Counted from the first letter of the stretch, positions 55,026-63,371 are shown. The stretch is 64,000 bases of DNA from an uncultured Elusimicrobia bacterium (GCA_947306425.1 CAMZGO010000007.1:1-64000), one strand, 5' to 3'. Notes: generated by a model from the letters alone, not told the origin. A program made the numbers and translations.

Positions 55026-55241
55026 ATGCTAACATTATTACTAACTATATGGGCTTGGTTAAAAGCGCACTTCCTTGAAATTGTGGCCTTATGGACCACA
55101 ATTATTGGCGCTGCGGAAATCATTGTCAAATGGACCGATAGCAAGAAAGATGATGAATACCTTGGCAAAATCCGTGCCTTTGGTGTTAAAATCATCTCAT
55201 GGCTTACAAAGTTTGGCTTTGAAGAACCTAAGGTAAAATAA
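55026..55241 (+). CDS. holin-like membrane protein
   Basis: 71 residues, hydrophobic N-terminal half (LLLTIWAWLKAHFLEIVALWTTIIGAAEIIV) and a charged C-terminus. AAGGAG upstream, in the lysis cassette, so a holin role is plausible but not proven. Stop overlaps the next start. Confidence 0.55.
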   Translation: MLTLLLTIWAWLKAHFLEIVALWTTIIGAAEIIVKWTDSKKDDEYLGKIRAFGVKIISWLTKFGFEEPKVK

Positions 55242-55456
55242 TGACTTGGATATATATAGTTGCCCCCCTGGTAGTGGTTTTATTTATATTTGCCGCATAC
55301 CTCGGGGGCAAATCCGCCGGTCGGAAAGAAGCCGAATTAAAACAAAAAACGAAGGAGCAAAAGGCACATGAAGAAGCCACTAAAATTATTAACAATAACA
55401 ATAATCTTTCTAATGCTGCTATTGATACTTGGTTGCAAGAGCGCGCAAATAAATAG
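55241..55456 (+). CDS. i-spanin (Rz-like)
   Basis: 71 residues: N-terminal membrane anchor (WIYIVAPLVVVLFIFAAYLGG) and a charged helical periplasmic part (GRKEAELKQKTKEQKAHEEA). A lipoprotein gene starts inside it in another frame, the Rz/Rz1 arrangement. Confidence 0.7.
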   Translation: MTWIYIVAPLVVVLFIFAAYLGGKSAGRKEAELKQKTKEQKAHEEATKIINNNNNLSNAAIDTWLQERANK

Positions 55457-55562
55457 CCCTGTTTGTCAAGTACAGTTTGATTTAAGTGATAAAGGACTAT
55501 TTGACCTTAACTTGCAGAACAAACGCGCTATAAAGAGTTTTTGCGAAATCTGCGGTAAATAG
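55368..55562 (+). CDS. o-spanin lipoprotein (Rz1-like)
   Basis: 64 residues. Starts 127 bases into the i-spanin gene in the +1 frame. Signal and lipobox LLILGC (Cys23), then a short mature part. Together with the i-spanin it would fuse inner and outer membranes at the end of lysis. Confidence 0.7.
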   Translation: MKKPLKLLTITIIFLMLLLILGCKSAQINSPVCQVQFDLSDKGLFDLNLQNKRAIKSFCEICGK

Positions 55563-55563
55563 G

Positions 55564-55583
55564 TGTGGCTCTTAGTGTGGCTC
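55564..55583 (+). promoter_or_regulatory. possible integrase arm sites (right)
   Basis: Two TGTGGCTC copies (55564-55571 and 55576-55583), 12 bases apart, match one copy inside the left end at 20763. The 130 bases from here to attR contain no gene, as expected for attP sequence. Confidence 0.4.
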
Positions 55584-55712
55584 CTTTATGGTTTACTGTG
55601 CGTTTAGTGCGTGCGAAAAGAAACAATAATTTTTTTATTTTTTTACGACGATAAAAATGCTAAAAAACGCTTTTTATTCTTAAAAATGCTCCTAAACAAA
55701 AATCCAATAAAA

Positions 55713-55724
55713 ACGCCCCCTAGG
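55713..55724 (+). other. attR core (prophage right end)
   Basis: ACGCCCCCTAGG, identical to 20727-20738. It covers the discriminator base and acceptor end of tRNA-Glu, so integration restores the tRNA. Confidence 0.75.
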
Positions 55725-55785
55725 AGAATCGAACTCCTCTCACCAGATTGAAAATCTGGTGTCCTAGCCGATAGACGAAGGGGGC
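55714..55785 (-). tRNA. tRNA-Glu (anticodon TTC)
   Basis: Full cloverleaf on the minus strand: acceptor GCCCCCT/AGGGGGC, anticodon stem CCAGA/TCTGG with loop TTTTCAA, T-loop GTTCGATTC, discriminator G. No encoded CCA. The prophage lies directly 3' of it. Confidence 0.95.
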
Positions 55786-55789
55786 ATTT

Positions 55790-55861
55790 TGCGCTCTGTG
55801 AGACTTGAACTCACGGCCTCCCGCTTAAAAGGCGGATGCTCTACCACTGAGCTAAGAGCGC
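55790..55861 (-). tRNA. tRNA-Lys (anticodon TTT)
   Basis: Acceptor GCGCTCT/AGAGCGC, anticodon stem TCCGC/GCGGG with loop CTTTTAA, T-loop GTTCAAGTC, discriminator A. Four bases separate it from tRNA-Glu; the two are probably cotranscribed. Confidence 0.95.
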
Positions 55862-56018
55862 TTATAAAACTTAAATTAAAGAGCAAAAAAATATTGGGTT
55901 TAAACCCAACACCTATATTTTAGCAAAAATTTTGCAAGGTGTCCAGCATTTTATTTCGGCCGTTATTCAGCCTGGCGGGAAAATCAGAAAAACCTAACAC
56001 AAATATTATATCAAATTT

Positions 56019-56756
56019 TTAGATATTTATAAAATCTCCGTCGTAAGGGGCGAATGTTTTTGTAAAGTAAACACTTGCGGCAACTAGGGCTTCATCACGT
56101 TTTTCAAGGGTATCATAGTCATCAGCTTTAAAGTGAATTAAGGCCAAAAGTTTAGCCTTTGCCTCGGCTGCTGCTTGAGCTGCTTGTTCCGGTGTTAAGT
56201 GGTGGTTGCCTGCCGGTTTAGACGGTAAAAAGGAACATTCCGTAATAAGTAAATCAGCATTTATTGCAAGTTTTATAAGATTTTCACAAGGGCCGCTGTC
56301 AAGGGCAAAAGTTAAAATTTTATCTTCTGCAGTTATACGGAAACCAATGGTTTTAACCGGATGTACAAGCGGTAAATACTCAAGTTTGAAAGGCAAATTT
56401 TTTGCTTTAGAAAGCGGAATAATTTCCGTCGGCATTTTTAAGTCTTTGGGTGCCGGCATATAAGGGAGGTGCATAATATTTTTCAAGTCAAATAAAGATG
56501 AATCTTCAACCAAAATTTTCATACCTTGTTTAAAATTAAAAAGCGGCAAAACCTGCAAACCTTCAATATGGTCAAGATGCAAATGGGTGAGAAGCAGAAA
56601 AATAGGTTTATCTTCTTTGATTAAATCATGTACTTTATATAAACCGCCGCCTGCATCTAGGATAATATAGGCGTCTTTTGTTTCTGCCAAGACACAGGTT
56701 GAGTGGCCTGTATAAGTGTTGAACCAACCGTTTGTTCCCAAAAAAGTTATTTTCAT
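56019..56756 (-). CDS. metallo-beta-lactamase-fold hydrolase, RNase Z-like
   Basis: 245 residues. The metal motif THLHLDHIEG (HxHxDH, near residues 58-63), then a further Asp in FALDSGP and a His in IHFKADD. It resembles the ribonuclease Z / beta-CASP-free MBL hydrolases but lacks the long exosite arm, so the substrate is uncertain. The ATG at 56756 has no clear ribosome site (AGAATATTC...). Confidence 0.8.
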   Translation of the reverse strand: MKITFLGTNGWFNTYTGHSTCVLAETKDAYIILDAGGGLYKVHDLIKEDKPIFLLLTHLHLDHIEGLQVLPLFNFKQGMKILVEDSSLFDLKNIMHLPYMPAPKDLKMPTEIIPLSKAKNLPFKLEYLPLVHPVKTIGFRITAEDKILTFALDSGPCENLIKLAINADLLITECSFLPSKPAGNHHLTPEQAAQAAAEAKAKLLALIHFKADDYDTLEKRDEALVAASVYFTKTFAPYDGDFINI

Positions 56757-56827
56757 ATAAGAATATTCTACAACTTTATATTTTTGCCGTCAAAGTCTTT
56801 TTGGTAAATTTTAATTTTTATTTTCCT

Positions 56828-57062
56828 AGTGTACCGAGAGTCGCTTCGCTCCCGTTCTTCTGGGTACACGTCGTCAAATAAAAACTAAAATTTCCTCAAA
56901 AATACTTGCCGGGTGTGCGTACACTGTTTGGCTTTATTAAAATTTGCTTTCCTTATTGCCTTCACCCGTCGTGGACGGGCGGAAGGTGCCGAGCGTAAGC
57001 GAGGCGGATGGGGGATGAATAAAAAATCTGCTGCGCGGTGCGCGTTCGTATTTGTTCGCTAT
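56828..57062. repeat. intergenic hairpin repeats
   Basis: The 550-base gap 56757-57307 has no gene. It holds GTACCGAGAGTCGCTTCGCT (56831 on) closed by a GTGTACC/GGGTACAC stem, related to 63446-63490, and GCCTTCACCCG (56958 on), related to 63597-63630. These look like dispersed REP-type elements. The last 220 bases belong to the pilin duplication. Confidence 0.5.
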
Positions 57063-57088
57063 ATTAAAAATATTTCCTTTCACTCCCT

Positions 57089-57393
57089 GCCCCTTTGCTA
57101 GCAAAGGGTAATTCTACCCGTAGGCGGAGGGGTCGGGGGTGGGGTTAAATTCCCAAAATTATTTTACAAAATTTTGCTGTATAACAAATAATTTTTATTT
57201 GTAATACCGTTTTACTCGTCTTAAACTTTTACTTGACATTTTTTTTTTTTTTTCTAAAATAATCATATAGGAATAAAAACGCTTTATAAAGCGATTAAGG
57301 AGATTTTATGAAAAATAAATTGGGTTTTACTTTAATTGAACTTTTGGTAGTAGTTTTAATAATTGGCATACTTGCGGCAGTTGCTTTACCGCA
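57089..57393 (+). repeat. 305-bp exact duplication, copy 1 (pilin promoter and N-terminus)
   Basis: Identical base for base to 57926-58230 (offset 837). It covers a hairpin element (CCCTTTGCTAGCAAAGGG), the poly-T promoter, the leader, the ribosome site and the first 28 codons plus two bases of the pilin. Confidence 0.95.
57233..57260 (+). promoter_or_regulatory. pilin promoter with poly-T spacer
   Basis: TTGACA at 57233-57238, 15 T and one C, TAAAAT at 57255-57260. A small GCTTTATAAAGC palindrome (57281-57292) lies in the leader before AAGGAGA. Confidence 0.75.
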
Positions 57394-57871
57394 ATATCAA
57401 AAAGTTGTGGCAAAAGCAAGAGTTGCGAGTATTTTACCAATGATGAAACATTGGTCTAATTCTTTACAAGAGTGGTTATTACTTCATAATACTTATTGTA
57501 AAGCCGAAAATTCACAAGGAACTTGTGTGGAGAGTATAACGTTGGCAGATTTGGGCGTTACATGGCCTAATGAATGGTACAGCCATTTTGCAAGTCAAAA
57601 TTCTTGCAATAATACTTATTGGTGTGAAAATAAACAATGGAGTTGTTATCACTCTTCTGATACCGGATATGTGAGGTGTAGTGATAAGAAGAATAAGTAT
57701 GATATTTTTGTGTATCCTCCCAAATATAGTATGAAGGCAAAATTGCGCGGGAAAATAACTTGTGAAGCATCCGATTCTTCTAATGCAGGTCCTCGTTTCT
57801 GTACTAAAATCGGAGGTAAAAAAATGGAAGGTGTTTGTAGTGAGTGGTGGTGTAATGTGTATGAACTTTAA
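57308..57871 (+). CDS. type IV pilin-like prepilin
   Basis: 187 residues with MKNKLG/FTLIELL cleavage site, Glu5 and the invariant helix. The variable part has many Cys (about twelve), including CENKQWSC and CSEWWC, suggesting several disulfides. Shares its promoter and N-terminal codons exactly with the next gene; the rest differs. Confidence 0.9.
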   Translation: MKNKLGFTLIELLVVVLIIGILAAVALPQYQKVVAKARVASILPMMKHWSNSLQEWLLLHNTYCKAENSQGTCVESITLADLGVTWPNEWYSHFASQNSCNNTYWCENKQWSCYHSSDTGYVRCSDKKNKYDIFVYPPKYSMKAKLRGKITCEASDSSNAGPRFCTKIGGKKMEGVCSEWWCNVYEL

Positions 57872-57925
57872 TTTAAAATTTGACTTAATTCATATCAAAT
57901 AAAAATTTATTCTTCATCACTCCCC

Positions 57926-58230
57926 GCCCCTTTGCTAGCAAAGGGTAATTCTACCCGTAGGCGGAGGGGTCGGGGGTGGGGTTAAATTCCCAAAATTATT
58001 TTACAAAATTTTGCTGTATAACAAATAATTTTTATTTGTAATACCGTTTTACTCGTCTTAAACTTTTACTTGACATTTTTTTTTTTTTTTCTAAAATAAT
58101 CATATAGGAATAAAAACGCTTTATAAAGCGATTAAGGAGATTTTATGAAAAATAAATTGGGTTTTACTTTAATTGAACTTTTGGTAGTAGTTTTAATAAT
58201 TGGCATACTTGCGGCAGTTGCTTTACCGCA
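57926..58230 (+). repeat. 305-bp exact duplication, copy 2
   Basis: Second copy of 57089-57393. One further mismatch upstream (57925) and then similarity continues for about seven bases before it is lost. Confidence 0.95.
58070..58097 (+). promoter_or_regulatory. pilin promoter with poly-T spacer
   Basis: TTGACA at 58070-58075, 15 T and one C, TAAAAT at 58092-58097. Part of the duplication. Confidence 0.75.
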
Positions 58231-58681
58231 GTATAAACTTTCTGTAGCAAAATCAAAATTTGCAATACTTAAGCAATATAATGAAAAAATTGTGGATGAT
58301 GCTATACAATATTTTTTAATTTATGATAACTGGCCAAATACCTTTAAGGTGTTAAATATTGATTTTGGGGAATATATTTCTGATACAAAAATTAAAATAG
58401 GACCCCATATGCAATGTGAAATTGATAATAATGGTAATTGGGGGTTTTTTTCTTGTCAGTATATAGTTAATAGTGGGACTATGTTTAGCTATAGAATTAG
58501 GATGATAATTAATCATCCAAATATTAATTTACATCTTAAAAGGTATAGAGATTGTCAAGTTTGGACGGTAGATTTGAACTCAGTGTATCATAAAATGTGT
58601 CTACAAGAAAGCGGTAAAAAAGAGCCAAGCCAATGTTCTACTACGGCTGCGAATGCTTCATATTGCATATACACTTATTAA
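58145..58681 (+). CDS. type IV pilin-like prepilin
   Basis: 178 residues. N-terminus identical to the gene at 57308 up to residue 28, then unrelated (YKLSVAKSKFAILKQYNEK), ending with a Cys-containing tail (CSTTAANASYC). The mature sequence is closer in style to the pilin at 15, which also has a K-S-K-F segment after the helix. Confidence 0.9.
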   Translation: MKNKLGFTLIELLVVVLIIGILAAVALPQYKLSVAKSKFAILKQYNEKIVDDAIQYFLIYDNWPNTFKVLNIDFGEYISDTKIKIGPHMQCEIDNNGNWGFFSCQYIVNSGTMFSYRIRMIINHPNINLHLKRYRDCQVWTVDLNSVYHKMCLQESGKKEPSQCSTTAANASYCIYTY

Positions 58682-58701
58682 AAATATTTTATGATAAAAA
58701 A

Positions 58702-58728
58702 GCGCGCGAAATTTTATATTTCGCGCGC
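58702..58728 (-). terminator. terminator of ackA
   Basis: An 11-bp GC-rich stem (GCGCGCGAAAT/ATTTCGCGCGC). On the minus strand it is followed by TTTTTTAT, so it ends ackA; it also separates it from the convergent pilin gene. Confidence 0.85.
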
Positions 58729-58756
58729 AAGTACAATTTAGTGTAATAATCAATGT

Positions 58757-60112
58757 CTACTCGCCCAAAATTTCTTTCGGGGTGTTTATAATTGCTTTTC
58801 TTAAGAAAGGCTTTTTGATTAACTCTTTCTTTAAAGATTCATCACGCAATTTGTTGCGGTAACTTATGCTTTCAAAAGAGTAGTGGAAATTGGTGTGAAT
58901 ATCATAAGTACCGTTACAAATTGCGGCAACGTCTTCCGCAAATACTGCTTCTTCGTCAGTAGGAATTACAAAAACTTTTACTTTGGAATCTTCTGCGGAA
59001 ATTAAGCTTTCGGCATTTCTTGTCATAGCGGCGAAATTGCGTTCTTTGTCAACTTTTATGCCGAGATATTCAAGCCCTTCCAAAGATTTTTGCCTGTATA
59101 CCGGCCCGCGTTCGCCGACGCCTGCAGTAAACACTACTGCATCAAGTTTACCTTCCAAGGAAGCAGAATATGCACCGATATATTTTTTAATGCGGTAGGC
59201 TTCCATTTCAATGGCAAGTTGGCAGCGTGTATCGCCTTTTCCGGCATTGATTTCAACGTCGCGCCTGTCCTGATATTTACCGGTTATACCAAGTATACCG
59301 GATTTTTTATTTAAAATTTTGTACATTTCTGCCGGTGCAATATTTTCGCGTTCCATCATTTGGAAAGCAACTGAAGCATCAAAATCACCGCAGCGCGTAC
59401 CCATAACTAAACCTTCAAGCGGTGTTAAACCCATTGAAGTATCAAAAGAAAGCCCGTTTTTAACTGCGTTCATACTTGAACCGTTGCCGATATGGCAAAT
59501 AATCAAATTGCAGTCAAAAGGGTTTTTGCCAAGTAAAGCAGAAGCCCGTTTTGCATTATATAAATAAGATGTGCCGTGTGCACCATAGCGGCGCATTTTA
59601 TATTTTTCATACCACTCATAAGGCAGTGCATACATATATGAACTTGCCGGCATGGCTTGGTGCCAAGCAGTATCGGCAATAACGACGTGCTTTATGTTTG
59701 GCATTACGGAAATTGCCGCTTCCATACCCATAACATTTGCAGGGTTATGTAAAGGTGCAAGTTGTGCTATTTCTTTTAAATAGGCAATAATTTCCGGTGT
59801 AATAATTTCAGATTTTGCAAGTTTACCGCCGTGGACGACGCGGTGCCCGACAGCGCTGATAACGGACATATCTTTAATGACGCCAATTTTCTGGTCCGTT
59901 AAAGAACTTAAAACTTTTTCTATGCCCACTTTGAAATCAGGGCAATTAAAGGTAACTTCATATTTTTCTTTACCGGGGGCTTCTTGTGTCATTTGCGCAT
60001 CAGCATAACCGACGCGTTCAATAAGCCCGACGGCGATATTCATTTTTTGGTCCCAATCAAAAAGATTGTATTTAATAGAAGAACTTCCGCAATTTAATGA
60101 AAGAATAATCAT
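58757..60112 (-). CDS. ackA: acetate kinase
   Basis: Makes ATP from acetyl phosphate, or the reverse. N-terminal phosphate/ATP motif LSLNCGSSSIKYNLF, then VGHRVVHGG and DTAWHQAMP, and the FDTSMGLTPLEGLVMGTRCGD signature in condensed form. 451 residues, against about 400 for the family: after the usual end (VAAICNGTYD) there are some 50 further residues, Lys-rich, of unknown role. A fermentative metabolism with substrate-level phosphorylation would fit. Confidence 0.95.
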   Translation of the reverse strand: MIILSLNCGSSSIKYNLFDWDQKMNIAVGLIERVGYADAQMTQEAPGKEKYEVTFNCPDFKVGIEKVLSSLTDQKIGVIKDMSVISAVGHRVVHGGKLAKSEIITPEIIAYLKEIAQLAPLHNPANVMGMEAAISVMPNIKHVVIADTAWHQAMPASSYMYALPYEWYEKYKMRRYGAHGTSYLYNAKRASALLGKNPFDCNLIICHIGNGSSMNAVKNGLSFDTSMGLTPLEGLVMGTRCGDFDASVAFQMMERENIAPAEMYKILNKKSGILGITGKYQDRRDVEINAGKGDTRCQLAIEMEAYRIKKYIGAYSASLEGKLDAVVFTAGVGERGPVYRQKSLEGLEYLGIKVDKERNFAAMTRNAESLISAEDSKVKVFVIPTDEEAVFAEDVAAICNGTYDIHTNFHYSFESISYRNKLRDESLKKELIKKPFLRKAIINTPKEILGE

Positions 60113-60193
60113 TTTTTTCTCCGTTTGTTGTAGTATATATGTATATTTTACAATATTTGTTTTTGGTTGCTCAATTATTTGTATAATATAAGT

Positions 60194-61399
60194 ATGAAAC
60201 TAAGTAATCTCGCAAATATTATAGGCGATTCGCCTACATTAAAATTAAATGCAAAAGTTGCAGCACTAAAAAAAGAAGGGCAGCCCATTATCCATCTTGG
60301 CGGCGGCGAACCTGAGTTCCCTGCCCCTATTGCTGCTGTTGAGGCTTTGGTTAAAAAAGCACAAAGCCGCAAAATAAAATATTCGCCTGCATCCGGCACA
60401 CCCGAACTTAAAAAGGCAGTTGCCAAATTTACTAAAGATGTCTATGGTATAGATGTTGAAAATAAAAATGTGGTAATTTCCGTCGGTGCAAAACAGGCAA
60501 TTTACGATTTTTTACTTTGTACGGTAAATCCCGGTGATGAAGTAATTTACCCCGTTCCTTATTGGGTAAGTTACCCGGAAATGATTAAACTTGCCGGCGG
60601 CATTCCTGTGGAGGTGCGCCCTTCAAAAGGCCTTCAAATTACTTTGGAAGATTTACTTAAAAAGGTTACCCCAAAAACTAAAGCAATAATGATTAATACT
60701 CCGAATAATCCGAGCGGTCTAATGTATCCGGAAAGATTTATTGAGGGTGTTGTCAACCTTTGCGAAGAGAAAAATATTTGGCTCCTTACAGACGATATTT
60801 ATAACCGGTTGGTTTTTGATAAAAATACATTTATCAGCCCCTTTAAATATGCCAAAAACCCAAAAAATATTTTGGCAGTTAACGGTATATCAAAAGTATA
60901 CGGCCTCACTGGTTTACGTATTGGTTGGGGTGTTTCTTATAATACCGAACTGATTGCCGCTATGGGACGTATGCAGGCACAGACAACATCCTGTAACAGT
61001 TCTTTGTGCGAGGCAGGTGCTTTGGGTGCCTTGGAAGGCGACCAAAGTGTTATTGAGGAACTTCGTAAAAATTTGGAACATAACAGAAATGTCTTACTTG
61101 GAGAATTGGCTAAAATTAAAGATATTGAAGTCTTTTCCCCGCAAGGAACTTTCTACTCTTTTGTAAACATTTCTAAATACAACAAAAGTTCTATGGCATT
61201 TGCCGAATTTTTGCTTGATAAGGTTATGCTCTCTGTAGTACCGGGTGCAAATTTCGGGGTGGACGGTTATGTCCGCATTAGTTATTGCGCCAGTGAAGAA
61301 AATATACGCGAAGGTTTAAGGCGTATGATATGGGCTTTGGATAAAAATGCTGACGATACTATAGAAATCGGCGGCAAAATAATTAAAAAGGATTGGTAG
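60194..61399 (+). CDS. class I/II aminotransferase, aspartate type
   Basis: 401 residues from ATG 60194 (MKLSNLANII). PLP-enzyme landmarks: GGGEPEFPAP, NTPNNPSG, DDIYNRLVF, and the PLP lysine in SKVYGLTGLRIGW. The sequence is close to bacterial aspartate aminotransferases of the 1-beta type. TATAAT at 60182-60187 lies so close that transcription would begin about at the ATG. Four bases separate its stop from pckA. Confidence 0.9.
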   Translation: MKLSNLANIIGDSPTLKLNAKVAALKKEGQPIIHLGGGEPEFPAPIAAVEALVKKAQSRKIKYSPASGTPELKKAVAKFTKDVYGIDVENKNVVISVGAKQAIYDFLLCTVNPGDEVIYPVPYWVSYPEMIKLAGGIPVEVRPSKGLQITLEDLLKKVTPKTKAIMINTPNNPSGLMYPERFIEGVVNLCEEKNIWLLTDDIYNRLVFDKNTFISPFKYAKNPKNILAVNGISKVYGLTGLRIGWGVSYNTELIAAMGRMQAQTTSCNSSLCEAGALGALEGDQSVIEELRKNLEHNRNVLLGELAKIKDIEVFSPQGTFYSFVNISKYNKSSMAFAEFLLDKVMLSVVPGANFGVDGYVRISYCASEENIREGLRRMIWALDKNADDTIEIGGKIIKKDW

Positions 61400-61402
61400 T
61401 GT

Positions 61403-63025
61403 ATGAAAAAGATAAATGCTAGTGCTTATGCAAGCAAATATGGTTTAGATAAAATCGGTATCAAAACAAATAAAACGGTATATTGGAATTTGACTACCGA
61501 AGAGTTATATGAAATGGCCCTTGCCAAAGGCGAAGGTAATATAACTTACGGCGGTGCTTTTTGTACGGAAACAGGCAAATTAACAGGGCGCGCCCCAAAT
61601 GACAGATTTTTTGTTAAAACACCCGAAGTAGAAGGTAAACTTTGGTGGAATAAAGGCAATAAAGGTATTGAGGAAAAATATTTTGATATTCTTTTTGAAA
61701 AGGCCAAAAAGTATATGGAAAATATTGACCTTTTTGTACGTGATGCCTATGTAGGTTCTGCGGAAGCATCCAGAATGCCTATTCGCGTAATTTCCGAATA
61801 TGCCTGGCACAATATTTTTGCCCGCAATATGTTTATTCAACCTACACCGGAAGAAAGACAAAATATTGTTCCTGAATTTACTGTTGTTTTTCTGCCCAAT
61901 TTAAAAGCAGACCCTAAAACCGACGGTACAGAAAGCGAAACGGCAATTTTAATCAACTTTAACAAAAAGATTGTTTTAATTGCCGGCTCTGCTTATGCCG
62001 GGGAAAGTAAAAAGGCAATGTTTACCGTTATGAATTATATGCTCCCGCAAAGGGGTATTATGACGATGCATTGTTCTGCTAACGTAGGCAAAAATAATGA
62101 CAGTGCTTTGTTCTTCGGCCTTTCCGGTACAGGGAAAACAACATTATCAGCCGATGTAAACCGCGGTCTTATCGGTGATGATGAACACGGATGGGATGAT
62201 GACGGTATCTTTAATTTTGAAGGCGGATGCTATGCAAAAGTAATAAAACTTTCCGCTGAAGCTGAACCGCAAATTTATGCAACAACGCACCGCTTTGGTA
62301 CTATTTTGGAAAATGTTGTTTTTGACGAAAATACCCGCATCTTAGACCTTGATAGTGCTGCTTTAACGGAAAATACCCGCGCCTCTTATCCGCTTACTTT
62401 TATTGATAATGCAGTTCCTTCAGAACGCGGACCGCATCCGAAGAATATAATCTTCCTCACCTATGATGCTTTTGGTGTTTTACCGCCGATTTCAAAACTT
62501 TCAAAAGAACAAGCAATGTACCACTTTATCAGCGGTTATACCGCCAAAGTGGCAGGAACTGAGAAAGGAGTAAAAGAACCGCAAACAACTTTTAGTACTT
62601 GTTTCGGCGGGCCTTTTATGGCGCTTCATCCTTCCAAATATGCTGAACTTTTAAAAGAAAAGATTGAAAAACATAACGCAAACTGCTGGCTCGTTAACAC
62701 GGGCTTGGTAGGGGGCCCTTATGGTATTGGGAAGCGTATTAGTATTAAGTATACCCGTACGCTTTTAAATGCTGCCTTAGACGGTAAACTTGAAAAAGTT
62801 AATTTTATAAAAGATACAGTGTTTGGTTTTGAAATTCCTTGTGAGTGCGAAGGCGTACCCTCTGAAATTTTACAACCGGCAAATATCTGGCCCAATAAGG
62901 ACGAGTATTACAAAAAATACCAGGAACTTGCGGCGGCTTTTGTAAAGAACTTTGAAAAGTTTAAAGACGGTTGTTCGCAAGAGATTTTAAGTGCTGCACC
63001 GAAAGTTGCAGAACTTATTAAATAA
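61403..63025 (+). CDS. pckA: phosphoenolpyruvate carboxykinase (ATP)
   Basis: Interconverts oxaloacetate plus ATP with PEP, CO2 and ADP. The kinase loop GLSGTGKT is at 239-246, followed by IGDDEHGW, the metal site, and NARASYPL-type segment (here NTRASYPL). The 540-residue length is normal. In fermenters it often runs towards oxaloacetate; the aminotransferase upstream would use that product. Confidence 0.96.
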   Translation: MKKINASAYASKYGLDKIGIKTNKTVYWNLTTEELYEMALAKGEGNITYGGAFCTETGKLTGRAPNDRFFVKTPEVEGKLWWNKGNKGIEEKYFDILFEKAKKYMENIDLFVRDAYVGSAEASRMPIRVISEYAWHNIFARNMFIQPTPEERQNIVPEFTVVFLPNLKADPKTDGTESETAILINFNKKIVLIAGSAYAGESKKAMFTVMNYMLPQRGIMTMHCSANVGKNNDSALFFGLSGTGKTTLSADVNRGLIGDDEHGWDDDGIFNFEGGCYAKVIKLSAEAEPQIYATTHRFGTILENVVFDENTRILDLDSAALTENTRASYPLTFIDNAVPSERGPHPKNIIFLTYDAFGVLPPISKLSKEQAMYHFISGYTAKVAGTEKGVKEPQTTFSTCFGGPFMALHPSKYAELLKEKIEKHNANCWLVNTGLVGGPYGIGKRISIKYTRTLLNAALDGKLEKVNFIKDTVFGFEIPCECEGVPSEILQPANIWPNKDEYYKKYQELAAAFVKNFEKFKDGCSQEILSAAPKVAELIK

Positions 63026-63068
63026 TTTAGTACAATATATAGGTAAATTAAAAAACAGGAGAATTATT

Positions 63069-63320
63069 ATGGCAAAAGCAAATGCAAAATTTATGACCCC
63101 GCTCACACCGAGCGCTGAACTCGCAAAGGTAGTTGGTGCAAAACCGTTACCGAGAACCGAAGTAGTCAAAAAACTTTGGGCTTACATCAAAGCAAATAAT
63201 TTGCAAGATGCAAAAAACAAACGTATGATTAATGCCGATGAAACATTGAAATGCATCTTCGGCAAAAATCAGGTTAATATGTTTGAAATGACAAAAATTG
63301 TCAGCACACATCTTAAATAA
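63069..63320 (+). CDS. SWIB/MDM2 domain protein
   Basis: 83 residues from ATG 63069 (AGGAGAA upstream). The SWIB pattern LPRTEVVKKLWAYIKANNLQD, then INADETLKCIFGKNQVNMFEMTKIV, fills the whole protein. Bacterial stand-alone SWIB proteins occur mainly in Chlamydiae and related phyla and are thought to act on DNA or the nucleoid. Function not established. Confidence 0.9.
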   Translation: MAKANAKFMTPLTPSAELAKVVGAKPLPRTEVVKKLWAYIKANNLQDAKNKRMINADETLKCIFGKNQVNMFEMTKIVSTHLK

Positions 63321-63334
63321 ATTGTTTAGTTCAA

Positions 63335-63371
63335 GAGCCCCTACGAGTTAAAAACTTGTAGGGGCTTTTTT
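63335..63371 (+). terminator. rho-independent terminator
   Basis: Stem AGCCCCTACGAGTT with AACTTGTAGGGGCT, followed by TTTTT. Ends pckA-SWIB. Confidence 0.88.

Noticed and set aside
57089-58230. CRISPR array or transposon ends
   Set aside because: Only two long repeats, which include coding sequence; no spacers, no transposase.
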